From Rubrivivax sp. (lineage in GTDB: Bacteria; Pseudomonadota; Gammaproteobacteria; Burkholderiales; Burkholderiaceae): DNA of 64,000 nucleotides. The stretch spans positions 1-64,000 of the forward strand of contig JAEUOZ010000019.1 of assembly GCA_016790225.1 (NCBI GenBank), in the 5' to 3' direction. The notes under the pieces were generated by a model that was not told the DNA's origin, made no database searches, and saw only the letters and a list, made by a program, of their open reading frames with translations. Both the position numbers and the translations under genes were made by a program. The stretch's first letter is position 1. The number at the start of each line of letters is the position of its first letter. This document shows, one piece after another, positions 17,103 through 24,367 of the stretch.

Positions 17103-17678
17103 ATGGCCCGCACCAAGAGCATCCTGACCGAAGCCCGCCAGATCGAGCGAGCTGTCGAACTGATCAATCTAGGGGCCCGCCTGCAGGTGCTGGAGTCGGA
17201 GACGGATCTGAGTTACGAGCGTCTGTTGCGTTTGTACAAGGAAGTATCCGGCAAGAGCCCGAGCAAGGGCCAACTGCCGTTCTCAACGGACTGGTTCATG
17301 ACCTGGCAGCCGAACATCCATGCCAGCCTCTTCCTGAACATCCACGAGTATCTGAACAAGGTCGCCGAGCTCGACGAGATCGACACCGTCATCAAGGCCT
17401 ACAAGCTCTATCTGGAGCAGACCTCGGCGCAGGGCCTGGATCCCATGTTGTCGGTGACGCGCGCCTGGCGCCTGGTCAAGTTCGTCGACAACGGCATGCT
17501 GACGATGACCAAATGCTCCAGCTGCCACGGACATTTCGTTACCCATCCGCACGAGATTGCGCGTCACTATGTCTGTGGTCTGTGCAATCCGCCGGCCCGC
17601 GCCGGCAAGGGCCGGCAGACCGGCGCACTTCGAATTCCTTCCGAGCGTGACATCGTGCGCGCTGCGGCCCACGGTTGA
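17103..17678 (+). CDS. flhC: Flagellar transcriptional regulator FlhC
   Basis: DNA-binding and zinc-holding partner of FlhD. The 191-aa length is typical. The zinc cluster is complete: CSSC around residues 139-142 and CGLC around 159-162. The N-terminus has ARQIERAVELINLGARLQVL and the middle GQLPFSTDWFMTWQPNIHAS, both conserved in FlhC. It begins 51 bases after flhD with a purine-rich stretch (CACAGAGGCACCC) before the ATG. A clear intrinsic terminator follows at 17794, so flhDC is a self-contained operon. Confidence 0.97.
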   Translation: MARTKSILTEARQIERAVELINLGARLQVLESETDLSYERLLRLYKEVSGKSPSKGQLPFSTDWFMTWQPNIHASLFLNIHEYLNKVAELDEIDTVIKAYKLYLEQTSAQGLDPMLSVTRAWRLVKFVDNGMLTMTKCSSCHGHFVTHPHEIARHYVCGLCNPPARAGKGRQTGALRIPSERDIVRAAAHG

Positions 17679-17793
17679 CGGCACACCGGCCTGTGCAAGG
17701 GTGCCGGCGCTTCCGAAGCATTGAGAGAGTTGATCGTGGCTGAGTGAGTTTTTTCTTGCTTGTCTCCTCCTGGCACAGTCCCCTGTGCTTTCA

Positions 17794-17822
17794 GCGGGTC
17801 CCTCGTGGACCCGCCTTTTTTT
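17794..17822 (+). terminator. Rho-independent terminator of flhDC
   Basis: GCGGGTCC, loop CTCGT, GGACCCGC (8-bp perfect stem) followed by C and seven T residues (17816-17822). It is the cleanest intrinsic terminator in the window and lies about 115 bases after flhC, just before the degenerate HD-GYP gene. Confidence 0.92.
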
Positions 17823-17851
17823 GATTGCTCCTGAGCGCCTGAGCTGAGCCC

Positions 17852-19060
17852 ATGCCGGTTGCCGACGCCAAGATGGTTCCGTTTGCACCCAAGTACCTGA
17901 GGGTGGGCGAAGCCTTGCCGTTCGGTGTGCATGACGCACAGGGCCAACTGCTGCTGGCGGCCGGGCAGGTGATCGAATCGCAGGACAGGCTGATCAAGCT
18001 CACCAGCCAGGCGCTGACCGTCGAAGAGGAGGCCTCCTTCGACTGGCGGCGGCGGCTGGTGGTGACGATGGACGCCATGGTGCGCCAGAACGCCTCGCTC
18101 AAGCAGATTGCCGAGGCGCGCCCCAAGGACGAGGCCGAAGCCATCCGCGCGATCGCGGAAACGCCGCTCAACGATCAGTGGGAAGACGCCATCGCGGCGC
18201 TGGATGCGGCGCTGCGCGATGCGCGACCGGATGGCGCCTGGCTGATGCGTGCGCTGGATCTGCGCGTGCAGTGCCACCGCCTGGCCACACGAAGGCCCGA
18301 TGCCTCGCTGTACTACCAGATCTGGCGTGCCGCGCAGGCGCCGCAGCGCTACAGCGCCCAGCACTCGCTGCTGGTGCAACTGGTGGTGGAGCTGGCCGCG
18401 CCGCTGCTGGGCATCGGCGCCGAAGGCGTGGAGCGCCTGGGCGAAGCCGCCCTGATGATGAATGTGGCGATGGTCCGCCTGCAGGACCACCTGGCCCAGA
18501 ACAATCTCCCGCCGACGCCGGCCCAGCGCAAGGAGATCGCCGAGCACGCCGAGCTGGGCGCCCGCATGCTGCGGGCCTGTGGCGTGGATGACAGCGTCTG
18601 CCGCATCGTGGCGCTGCACCATCACGACAGCCTGCCCGCGGATGTGGATCCGGTGATCGCGCTGCAGACCCAGCTGCTGCACCGCATCGACGTCTTCACG
18701 GCCAAGCTCAGCCGGCGCAAGACGCGCGAGCCGATGTCGCCCGTGCAGGCGGCTCGTCAGGCCTGCCTGGGCGCGGACGGCAAGCCCGATGCGATCGGAT
18801 CGGCCTTGCTCAAGGCGCTGGGCCTCTATCCGCCCGGCAGCTTCGTGCAGCTGGCCAGCGGCGAACAGGGCGTGGTGGTGTCCCGTGGCCGCAGCCCCAG
18901 CCAGCCGCTGGTCGCCAGCCTGATCTCCGCCTCCGGCATGCCCATGGGCGAGCCGACCTTGCGCGACACGGGCGATGCCCGGTTCCTGGTCAAGGCGCCG
19001 GTCGCCAGCTCGACCATGAAGGTTCGGCCGATTCACGCCAAAGTCCTGGCACTCATCTGA
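17852..19060 (+). CDS. Degenerate HD-GYP domain protein
   Basis: The 402-aa protein resembles HD-GYP c-di-GMP phosphodiesterases in layout: an N-terminal DUF3391-like module (about 10-60) and an HD-type helical domain (about 165-310). The metal and catalytic residues are mostly lost: the HD pair reads HS (in YSAQHSLL), HDxGK is replaced by MNVAM, and the GYP motif is absent. Retained are a His in AEHAELGARML and ALHHHD. It probably binds rather than hydrolyses, or acts through protein contacts. It sits between flhDC and motAB, behind the flhDC terminator, so it needs its own promoter. No name can be given. Confidence 0.75.
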   Translation: MPVADAKMVPFAPKYLRVGEALPFGVHDAQGQLLLAAGQVIESQDRLIKLTSQALTVEEEASFDWRRRLVVTMDAMVRQNASLKQIAEARPKDEAEAIRAIAETPLNDQWEDAIAALDAALRDARPDGAWLMRALDLRVQCHRLATRRPDASLYYQIWRAAQAPQRYSAQHSLLVQLVVELAAPLLGIGAEGVERLGEAALMMNVAMVRLQDHLAQNNLPPTPAQRKEIAEHAELGARMLRACGVDDSVCRIVALHHHDSLPADVDPVIALQTQLLHRIDVFTAKLSRRKTREPMSPVQAARQACLGADGKPDAIGSALLKALGLYPPGSFVQLASGEQGVVVSRGRSPSQPLVASLISASGMPMGEPTLRDTGDARFLVKAPVASSTMKVRPIHAKVLALI

Positions 19061-19097
19061 AGATCGCCCGCGGGCCGGAACGGCGACAAACGTCGCC

Positions 19098-19886
19098 ATG
19101 AACCGCCCGCTCGTCCTGCCGTCGCTCGGCTTGCCCTGGCCCCTGCCCGCGCTGGGCGCCTGGGGCTGTGCCTGGCTCGGCTTTGCCGTGTTTCGCCACC
19201 TGGAGTGGCCGGCCTGGCTGGCGGCCGCAGGCGCGCTGATGCTGCCAGCCGCCCTGGCCTGGCGCACGCCCGGCTGGATGAAGCGCTTGCTGATCCTTGC
19301 GGGCTTTCCGCTCTCGCTGCTGCTCTCCGGCCAGGCGCAGGATGTGCCGCCGTGGGCCTGGCTGGCACCGGCGCTGGTCATTCTGCTGCTCTATCCCGTG
19401 CGGGCCTGGCGCGATGCCCCGTTCTATCCGACGGATGCCGGCGCGCTGCAAGGCCTGGCGCAGCACCTGGCCTTGCCGGCGCGCCCGCGCCTGCTGGATG
19501 CCGGCTGCGGCCTGGGCCACGGCCTTGTGGCCCTGCGGCAGCAGTGGCCTCACGCGCACATCGAAGGCATCGAGCACAGCCGCGTGATGGCTGCGGTGAC
19601 CCGTTGGAGGTGTCCCTGGGCCCGGGTGCAGGGCGGCGACATGTGGCAGCGGCCCTGGGGCCCGCTCGATGCGGTCTATCTGTTCCAGCGCCCCGAGACC
19701 ATGCCCAAGGCCTGGGCCAAGGCCTGCCGCGAGATGAAGCCCGGCCGCTGGCTCATCAGCCTGGAGTTCGAGATCGCGGGCGAGCCGCCCGCGCTGCGCT
19801 GGCAGCAGCCCGGTTGTCGCCCGGTCTGGATCTATCGCGTGCCGGCGTTGCCGCACCGCTCAACCGCGGTGTCGGCCGACCGATAA
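19098..19886 (+). CDS. Class I SAM-dependent methyltransferase with an N-terminal membrane region
   Basis: The first ~110 residues are strongly hydrophobic with Trp/Pro-rich turns, suggesting three or four membrane helices. A Rossmann methyltransferase domain follows: motif I is LLDAGCGLGHGL (about 132-143), the acidic end of strand 2 is HIEGIEHS, and later QGGDMWQRPWGPLDAVYLF is motif III/IV-like. The substrate is unknown. It starts 37 bases after the HD-GYP-like gene and ends 69 bases before motA. Its last codons ACCGATAA double as the candidate sigma-28 -10 element for motAB. Membrane-anchored methyltransferases of this kind often precede motAB in related bacteria, from memory. Confidence 0.78.
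   Translation: MNRPLVLPSLGLPWPLPALGAWGCAWLGFAVFRHLEWPAWLAAAGALMLPAALAWRTPGWMKRLLILAGFPLSLLLSGQAQDVPPWAWLAPALVILLLYPVRAWRDAPFYPTDAGALQGLAQHLALPARPRLLDAGCGLGHGLVALRQQWPHAHIEGIEHSRVMAAVTRWRCPWARVQGGDMWQRPWGPLDAVYLFQRPETMPKAWAKACREMKPGRWLISLEFEIAGEPPALRWQQPGCRPVWIYRVPALPHRSTAVSADR
19860..19886 (+). promoter_or_regulatory. Candidate sigma-28 promoter for motA-motB
   Basis: CTCAA (TCAA at 19860-19863), 16 bases, CCGATAA (19880-19886). The -10 is a perfect match to the FliA consensus, the -35 has one mismatch to TAAA, and the spacing equals the enteric one. The -10 contains the Arg-stop codons (CGATAA) of the preceding gene. motA starts 70 bases downstream. Confidence 0.6.
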
Positions 19887-19955
19887 CCCAGGCAGTTCCC
19901 GGCGGCGCAGCCGTCATCGCGCGCGCACCGCGGAAAGCCATTCGGAAACAGGGTC

Positions 19956-20816
19956 ATGTTCGTCATCATCGGTTGGGTTGTCGTCCTGGGTTGCGTGTTC
20001 GGCGTGTTCATCGCGCACGGCGGCAACATGGGCCCCATCCTCAAGGCGCTGCCCTGGGAAATGGCCATGATCGGCGGCGCGACGCTCGGCGCCTTCCTGG
20101 TGAACAACCAGATGACGGTGATCAAGGGCACGATCGCCGGCGTGCTGTCGTGCTTCAAGGGCAGCCAGTACACCAAGGCCCGCTACATGGAGCTGCTGGC
20201 GCTGCTCTACGACATCCTGACCAAGGCGCGCAAGGAAGGCCTGATGTCCATCGAGAAGGATGTCGAGGACCCGCACAACTCCCCGCTGTTCCAGAAGTAC
20301 CCGACGGTGGGCAAGGACCACCACGTCACCGAGTTCGTCACCGACTACCTGCGCATGATGGTGTCGGGCAATCTGAACGCCCATGAGATCGAGTCGCTGA
20401 TGGACAGCGAGATCGAGACCCACCACCACGAGGCCCATGCGCCGGTGGGCGCCATCCAGCGCGTGGCGGGCGGCTTGCCGGCCTTCGGCATCGTGGCCGC
20501 CGTGCTGGGCGTGGTCAAGACCATGGGATCGGTGGGCCAGCCCCCGGCGGTGCTGGGCGCCATGATCGGCTCCGCCCTGGTCGGTACCTTCCTCGGGATT
20601 CTGCTGGCCTACGCGTTTGCGGAGCCCCTGGCCGGCCTGCTGGAGCAGAAGGTCGAGGAGAGTGGCAAGGAGCTGCAGTGCATCAAGACGACGCTGCTGG
20701 CCAGCATGCAGGGCTATGCCCCGCAGGTGGCCATCGAGTTCGGCCGCAAGGTGCTGCTGTCCACCGTGCGCCCCACCTTCAGCGAGCTGGAATCGCATGT
20801 CAAGGGCAAGAAGTGA
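19956..20816 (+). CDS. motA: Flagellar motor stator protein MotA
   Basis: Inner-membrane stator subunit that, with MotB, conducts protons and pushes FliG. The 286-aa protein has four membrane segments: two near the N-terminus (VIIGWVVVLGCVFGVFI; MAMIGGATLGAFLVNNQ) and two late (GLPAFGIVAAVLGVVKTM; ALVGTFLGILLAYAFAEP). The cytoplasmic loop lies between, with KGSQYTKARYMELLALLYDI. The conserved Pro residues of the channel region (in GGLPAFGI and FAEPLAG) are present, consistent with a proton-type stator. It is followed by motB after 95 bases. Confidence 0.97.
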   Translation: MFVIIGWVVVLGCVFGVFIAHGGNMGPILKALPWEMAMIGGATLGAFLVNNQMTVIKGTIAGVLSCFKGSQYTKARYMELLALLYDILTKARKEGLMSIEKDVEDPHNSPLFQKYPTVGKDHHVTEFVTDYLRMMVSGNLNAHEIESLMDSEIETHHHEAHAPVGAIQRVAGGLPAFGIVAAVLGVVKTMGSVGQPPAVLGAMIGSALVGTFLGILLAYAFAEPLAGLLEQKVEESGKELQCIKTTLLASMQGYAPQVAIEFGRKVLLSTVRPTFSELESHVKGKK

Positions 20817-20911
20817 GGCCGACGGGAACGCGGCCTCCGCCTCGCCCGCGGCGTCACATGATGACAGTCGTTTGCTGCCCTGCAGCGGCGCAGCCTTGAC
20901 GGAGCCTGGCC

Positions 20912-21961
20912 ATGGCGGGTGACGCGAAGAAGCTGCAGCCGATCATCGTCAAGAAGATCAAGAAGGGCGGCCATGCGGCGCATGGCGGTGCCTGGAAGAT
21001 CGCCTATGCCGACTTCGTGACCGCCATGATGGCCTTTTTCCTGCTGATGTGGCTGCTGGGCAGCACCACCGAGGGCGACAAGAAGGGCATCGCCGACTAC
21101 TTCCAGTCGCCGCTGAAGGTGGCGCTGGGGGGTGGCTCGGGCTCGGGCGATTCGTCTCACCTCATCAAGGGGGGCGGCGAGGACCTTACGCGTGCGACCG
21201 GCCAGGTCAAGCGCGGCGAGATCGAGGCGCGGCGCGACACGGTGAACCTGCACAAGCTCAAGGCCGAACAGGTGCGCGCCGAAGCGGCGCGGCTGGAAAA
21301 CCTCAAGGAGCAGATCGAGTCGAAACTGTCGGGCGATGCGCGCCTCACGGCGATCCGGTCGCAGATCCGGCTGGACATGACGCGGGACGGCCTGCGCATC
21401 CAGATCGTCGATGGCGACAGCCGGCCGATGTTTGCCAGCGGCAGTGCGGTCGTGCAGGCCTACATGCGCGATCTGCTGCGCGAACTGGGGGCGATCCTGC
21501 AGGAGGTGCCCAACAAGCTCACGCTGGAAGGGCATACGGATTCACTGCCCTTCGCGGCGGGCGGGGCCGGCTACGGGAACTGGGAACTGTCAGCCGACCG
21601 GGCGAACGCCTCGCGGCGCGAACTCACGGCCGGCGGCCTGGCCGATGACCGCGTGCTGCGCGTGCAGGGCCTGGCGGCGAGCATGCCGCTGGACCCCAAG
21701 GAGCCCGCGGCGCCGGTCAACCGGCGCATCAGCATCATCGTGATGAACCGCGAAGCCGAGAACCGCGTGTACCACACGACACCGCTGCCGGAATCCGCTG
21801 AAGACAGAGGTTTGATACCCGGTCTGCCGGCACCGCGTGCGGCGCACGATGCAGCCGCTGTGGCCGCAGCGGCCGCGACCGCGGGTGCCGGTGCGGGTGC
21901 GAAACCTGAGGCACGCGAAGTGCACACCGAAGCCTCAAGAGCCGCGCCGCACGGTCGATAA
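20912..21961 (+). CDS. motB: Flagellar motor stator protein MotB
   Basis: Stator subunit anchored to peptidoglycan. The single membrane helix follows WKIAYADFVTAMMAFFLLMW; Asp34 in AYADF is the expected proton-carrying residue, and the lack of polar residues typical of sodium stators supports proton use. The OmpA/MotB peptidoglycan-binding domain occupies about 165-285 (NKLTLEGHTDSLPF; LSADRANASRREL). The C-terminal ~60 residues are an Ala-rich, presumably disordered tail. It starts with GGAG 7-10 bases before the ATG. Its stop codon region CGATAA forms part of a candidate sigma-28 promoter for cheY. Confidence 0.97.
   Translation: MAGDAKKLQPIIVKKIKKGGHAAHGGAWKIAYADFVTAMMAFFLLMWLLGSTTEGDKKGIADYFQSPLKVALGGGSGSGDSSHLIKGGGEDLTRATGQVKRGEIEARRDTVNLHKLKAEQVRAEAARLENLKEQIESKLSGDARLTAIRSQIRLDMTRDGLRIQIVDGDSRPMFASGSAVVQAYMRDLLRELGAILQEVPNKLTLEGHTDSLPFAAGGAGYGNWELSADRANASRRELTAGGLADDRVLRVQGLAASMPLDPKEPAAPVNRRISIIVMNREAENRVYHTTPLPESAEDRGLIPGLPAPRAAHDAAAVAAAAATAGAGAGAKPEAREVHTEASRAAPHGR
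21935..21961 (+). promoter_or_regulatory. Candidate sigma-28 promoter for cheY-cheZ
   Basis: CTCAA (TCAA at 21935-21938), 15 bases, GTCGATAA (21954-21961). One mismatch in each box relative to TAAA-N15-GCCGATAA, with the exact enteric spacing. As upstream of motA, the CGATAA is the last Arg codon plus stop of the preceding gene. cheY starts 43 bases downstream. Confidence 0.42.
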
Positions 21962-22003
21962 GCTTTCCACTGACTGCACCGCCCCTGATACCCGAGGACG
22001 CCC

Positions 22004-22402
22004 ATGAGCACACTCACCGACATGAAGTTCCTGATCGTCGACGACTTCTCCACGATGCGCCGTATCGTTCGCGGGCTGCTCAAGGAGATGGGCTGCAACA
22101 ACGCCGACGAGGCTGAAGACGGCGCCGTGGCCTTGAACATGCTCAGGACCAGCAAGTTCGACTTCGTCGTCTCCGACATCAACATGCCCAACATGAATGG
22201 CTTCGAGCTGCTCAAGGCCATCAAGGCCGATGACTCGCTCAAGCACCTGCCGGTGCTGATGGTCACGGCCGAGGCACGCAAGGAAGACATCGTGCTGGCC
22301 GCGCAATCCGGCGCCTCCGGCTACATCGTCAAGCCCTTCACAAAGGCCACGCTCGAAGAGAAGGTCCAGAAGATCCTGCAGAAGATGGGCGTCGCCGCCT
22401 GA
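22004..22402 (+). CDS. cheY: Chemotaxis response regulator CheY
   Basis: Single-domain receiver that carries the phosphoryl signal from CheA to FliM. At 132 aa it has all the active-site residues: the acidic pair in [12 protein letters not shown], the phosphorylated Asp in [12 protein letters not shown], Thr in [11 protein letters not shown] and Lys in YIVKPFTK. It closely resembles enteric CheY, which acts with CheZ encoded directly downstream. CheA, CheW, CheR and CheB are not in the window, so the kinase must be encoded elsewhere. Confidence 0.97.
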   Translation: MSTLTDMKFLIVDDFSTMRRIVRGLLKEMGCNNADEAEDGAVALNMLRTSKFDFVVSDINMPNMNGFELLKAIKADDSLKHLPVLMVTAEARKEDIVLAAQSGASGYIVKPFTKATLEEKVQKILQKMGVAA

Positions 22403-22434
22403 GAGCCCGTCAACGCGCCTGAGAGGCCACGAAC

Positions 22435-23073
22435 ATGAAGATGGATACCGCCGAAGTCCTGTCGCCCGCAGCCATCCGCGAGGCCACGCCGGCCGAGGTC
22501 TTCGTGCAGGTCGGCACGATCACGCGCCTGCTGCACGACACCCTGGCCCAGCTGGGCGTGATGCCGCAACTGCAGCAGGCTGCCGATGGCCTGCCCGATG
22601 CGCGCAGCCGCCTGAGCTACATCGCCGACAAGACGGCCGCCGCCGCAGACAAGGTGCTGAACTCGGTCGATCAGGCCAAGGCGCAGCATGCCCACATCGC
22701 GGCCGCCACGCGCGAGCTGGCGCAGCGTCTGACGGCCGACCCGGTGCGCGCCGTGGCCAGCGGCGCCGTGCTGAACTTCGTCGGCGACGTCGAGGCATCC
22801 ACCGCGCGCATCGACCAGCACCTGACCGACATCATGCTCGCGCAGGACTTTCACGATCTCACCGGCCAGGTCGTGGCCAAGGTCGTGAAGCTCGCCAACG
22901 ATCTGGAAGGCAGCCTGCTGAAGCTGCTGGTGCAGGTGATCCCGCCCGAGCAGCGCGAGCGTGTCGAGCAGGCCATCGTGCTCAACGGCCCGGTGGTCAA
23001 TCCGGAAGGCCGCACCGATGTGGTGGCCAACCAGGAGCAGGTCGACGACCTGCTGGCCAGCCTCGGCTTCTGA
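22435..23073 (+). CDS. cheZ: Protein phosphatase CheZ
   Basis: Accelerates dephosphorylation of CheY-P. The 212-aa helical protein contains DFHDLTGQVVAKVVKLAND (about 140-158), the catalytic segment with the essential Gln inserted into the CheY active site. It ends EEQVDDLLASLGF-like (VDDLLASLGF), the conserved CheY-docking tail. It follows cheY by 32 bases and is probably cotranscribed. A long dimerising helical hairpin occupies the middle. Confidence 0.96.
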   Translation: MKMDTAEVLSPAAIREATPAEVFVQVGTITRLLHDTLAQLGVMPQLQQAADGLPDARSRLSYIADKTAAAADKVLNSVDQAKAQHAHIAAATRELAQRLTADPVRAVASGAVLNFVGDVEASTARIDQHLTDIMLAQDFHDLTGQVVAKVVKLANDLEGSLLKLLVQVIPPEQRERVEQAIVLNGPVVNPEGRTDVVANQEQVDDLLASLGF

Positions 23074-23175
23074 TGCCGCACGGACGCTCGGCGACTTTGT
23101 TCACGGGTGTTTGTAAACAGGCCTGATTGACGGGCCTTATCAGACTCAAGTCACGGCGCACGGCCGGCACGATGC

Positions 23176-23200
23176 AAGGGCTCCTTCGGGAGCCCTTTTT
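23176..23200 (+). terminator. Terminator-like hairpin directly in front of flhB
   Basis: AAGGGCTCC, UUCG-type tetraloop TTCG, GGAGCCCTT followed by TTT: a 9-bp perfect stem with a T-tract, the classic intrinsic terminator form. It would end the cheYZ transcript, yet it stops only six bases before the flhB ATG. The only Shine-Dalgarno-like GGAG before flhB (23189-23192) is buried in its right arm. Confidence 0.85.
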
Positions 23201-23206
23201 GTCATC

Positions 23207-24367
23207 ATGGCCATGGCCGACAGCTCCCAAGACCGCACCTTACCCGCCACCCCGCGGAAGATCGAGAAAGCGCGCGCCGAAGGCCAGGTGGCGCGCTCGC
23301 GCGACCTCGGCCACTTTGCAGCGCTGCTGGCCGCGGCACTCGTGCTGGTGGGTCTCGCGCCCTGGATCGTGGATGTGCTGGCCCGTGTGCTGGCGCGCGG
23401 CTTGCGCTTCGACGTGAATGCCGTGGCCGAGCCCAGGCCCATGGTGGACCGGCTGATCGACGGCGGCTGGACCTTTGCCGCCGCGGCCGTGCCCATGGGC
23501 GTGCTGATGGTGCTGGTGGCCTTGCTGGCGGCCGCGCTGAGCGGCGGCTTCAACTTCAGCTGGAAGGCGATGCGTCCGCAGCTGCAGCGCATCGATCCGC
23601 TCAGCGGCCTGGGGCGTGTGTTCTCGATGGCGCAGCTGGGGCAGGCCCTCAAGGCCTGCCTGCTGGCGCTGGTGCTGGGCCTGATCGGCGCTGCCTTCGT
23701 CTACAGCGCGGCGCCTCGCTTCATGCACACCCTGCAGCTGGCTCTGGCAGCGGCCGTGCCGCATGCGGCCGGCGCGGTGTGGGCCGGCGTGCTGCTGCTC
23801 CTGCTGGCCCTCGGCGCATTTGCGGTGGTGGATGTGCCTTTCCAGCGCTTCATGTGGATGCGCCAGCTGCGCATGAGCCATGCCGAAGTGAAGCAGGAAC
23901 ACAAGGAAGTCGAGGGCAACCCCGAAATCAAGCAGCGCATGCGTTCACGCATGCGCGAGATGAGCAACCAGCGCATGCTGGCGGCAGTGCCCAAGGCGGA
24001 CCTCGTGGTCATGAACCCGACCCACTTTGCCGTCGCGCTGCGCTACGACGACAAGACCATGAGCGCGCCGCGCGTGGTGGCCAAGGGCGCCGACCTCATG
24101 GCCATGCGCATCCGCGATGCGGCGCAGGCGGCCCAGGTGCCGGTGCTGCAGGCCGCCCCGCTGGCGCGGGCGCTCTATGCGCACGCCGAAGTCGACCGCG
24201 AGATCCCGGCCGCGCTGTTCTCTGCCGTGGCCCAGGTGCTGGCCTGGGTCTACCAGCTGCGCGCCTCGATGAGCGGCGCCGCACAGGCGCCGGGCGAGTT
24301 GCCGCCGCTGCAGGTGCCCCCCGAACTGGACCCGCTGAACAAGGCCCGTGCCTTGCCTGACGCATGA
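23207..24367 (+). CDS. flhB: Flagellar type III export protein FlhB
   Basis: Inner-membrane export-gate component and substrate-specificity switch. The 386-aa protein has four membrane helices (about 40-215) and a cytoplasmic domain with the autocleavage motif NPTH at about 270-273 (VVMNPTHFAVALRY). MAMADSSQDRT at the start allows ATG at 23207 or 23213. It overlaps flhA by 4 bases (ATGA). The start lies right behind a strong terminator-like hairpin, leaving no free ribosome binding site, which is unusual for an essential export gene. Confidence 0.96.
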   Translation: MAMADSSQDRTLPATPRKIEKARAEGQVARSRDLGHFAALLAAALVLVGLAPWIVDVLARVLARGLRFDVNAVAEPRPMVDRLIDGGWTFAAAAVPMGVLMVLVALLAAALSGGFNFSWKAMRPQLQRIDPLSGLGRVFSMAQLGQALKACLLALVLGLIGAAFVYSAAPRFMHTLQLALAAAVPHAAGAVWAGVLLLLLALGAFAVVDVPFQRFMWMRQLRMSHAEVKQEHKEVEGNPEIKQRMRSRMREMSNQRMLAAVPKADLVVMNPTHFAVALRYDDKTMSAPRVVAKGADLMAMRIRDAAQAAQVPVLQAAPLARALYAHAEVDREIPAALFSAVAQVLAWVYQLRASMSGAAQAPGELPPLQVPPELDPLNKARALPDA

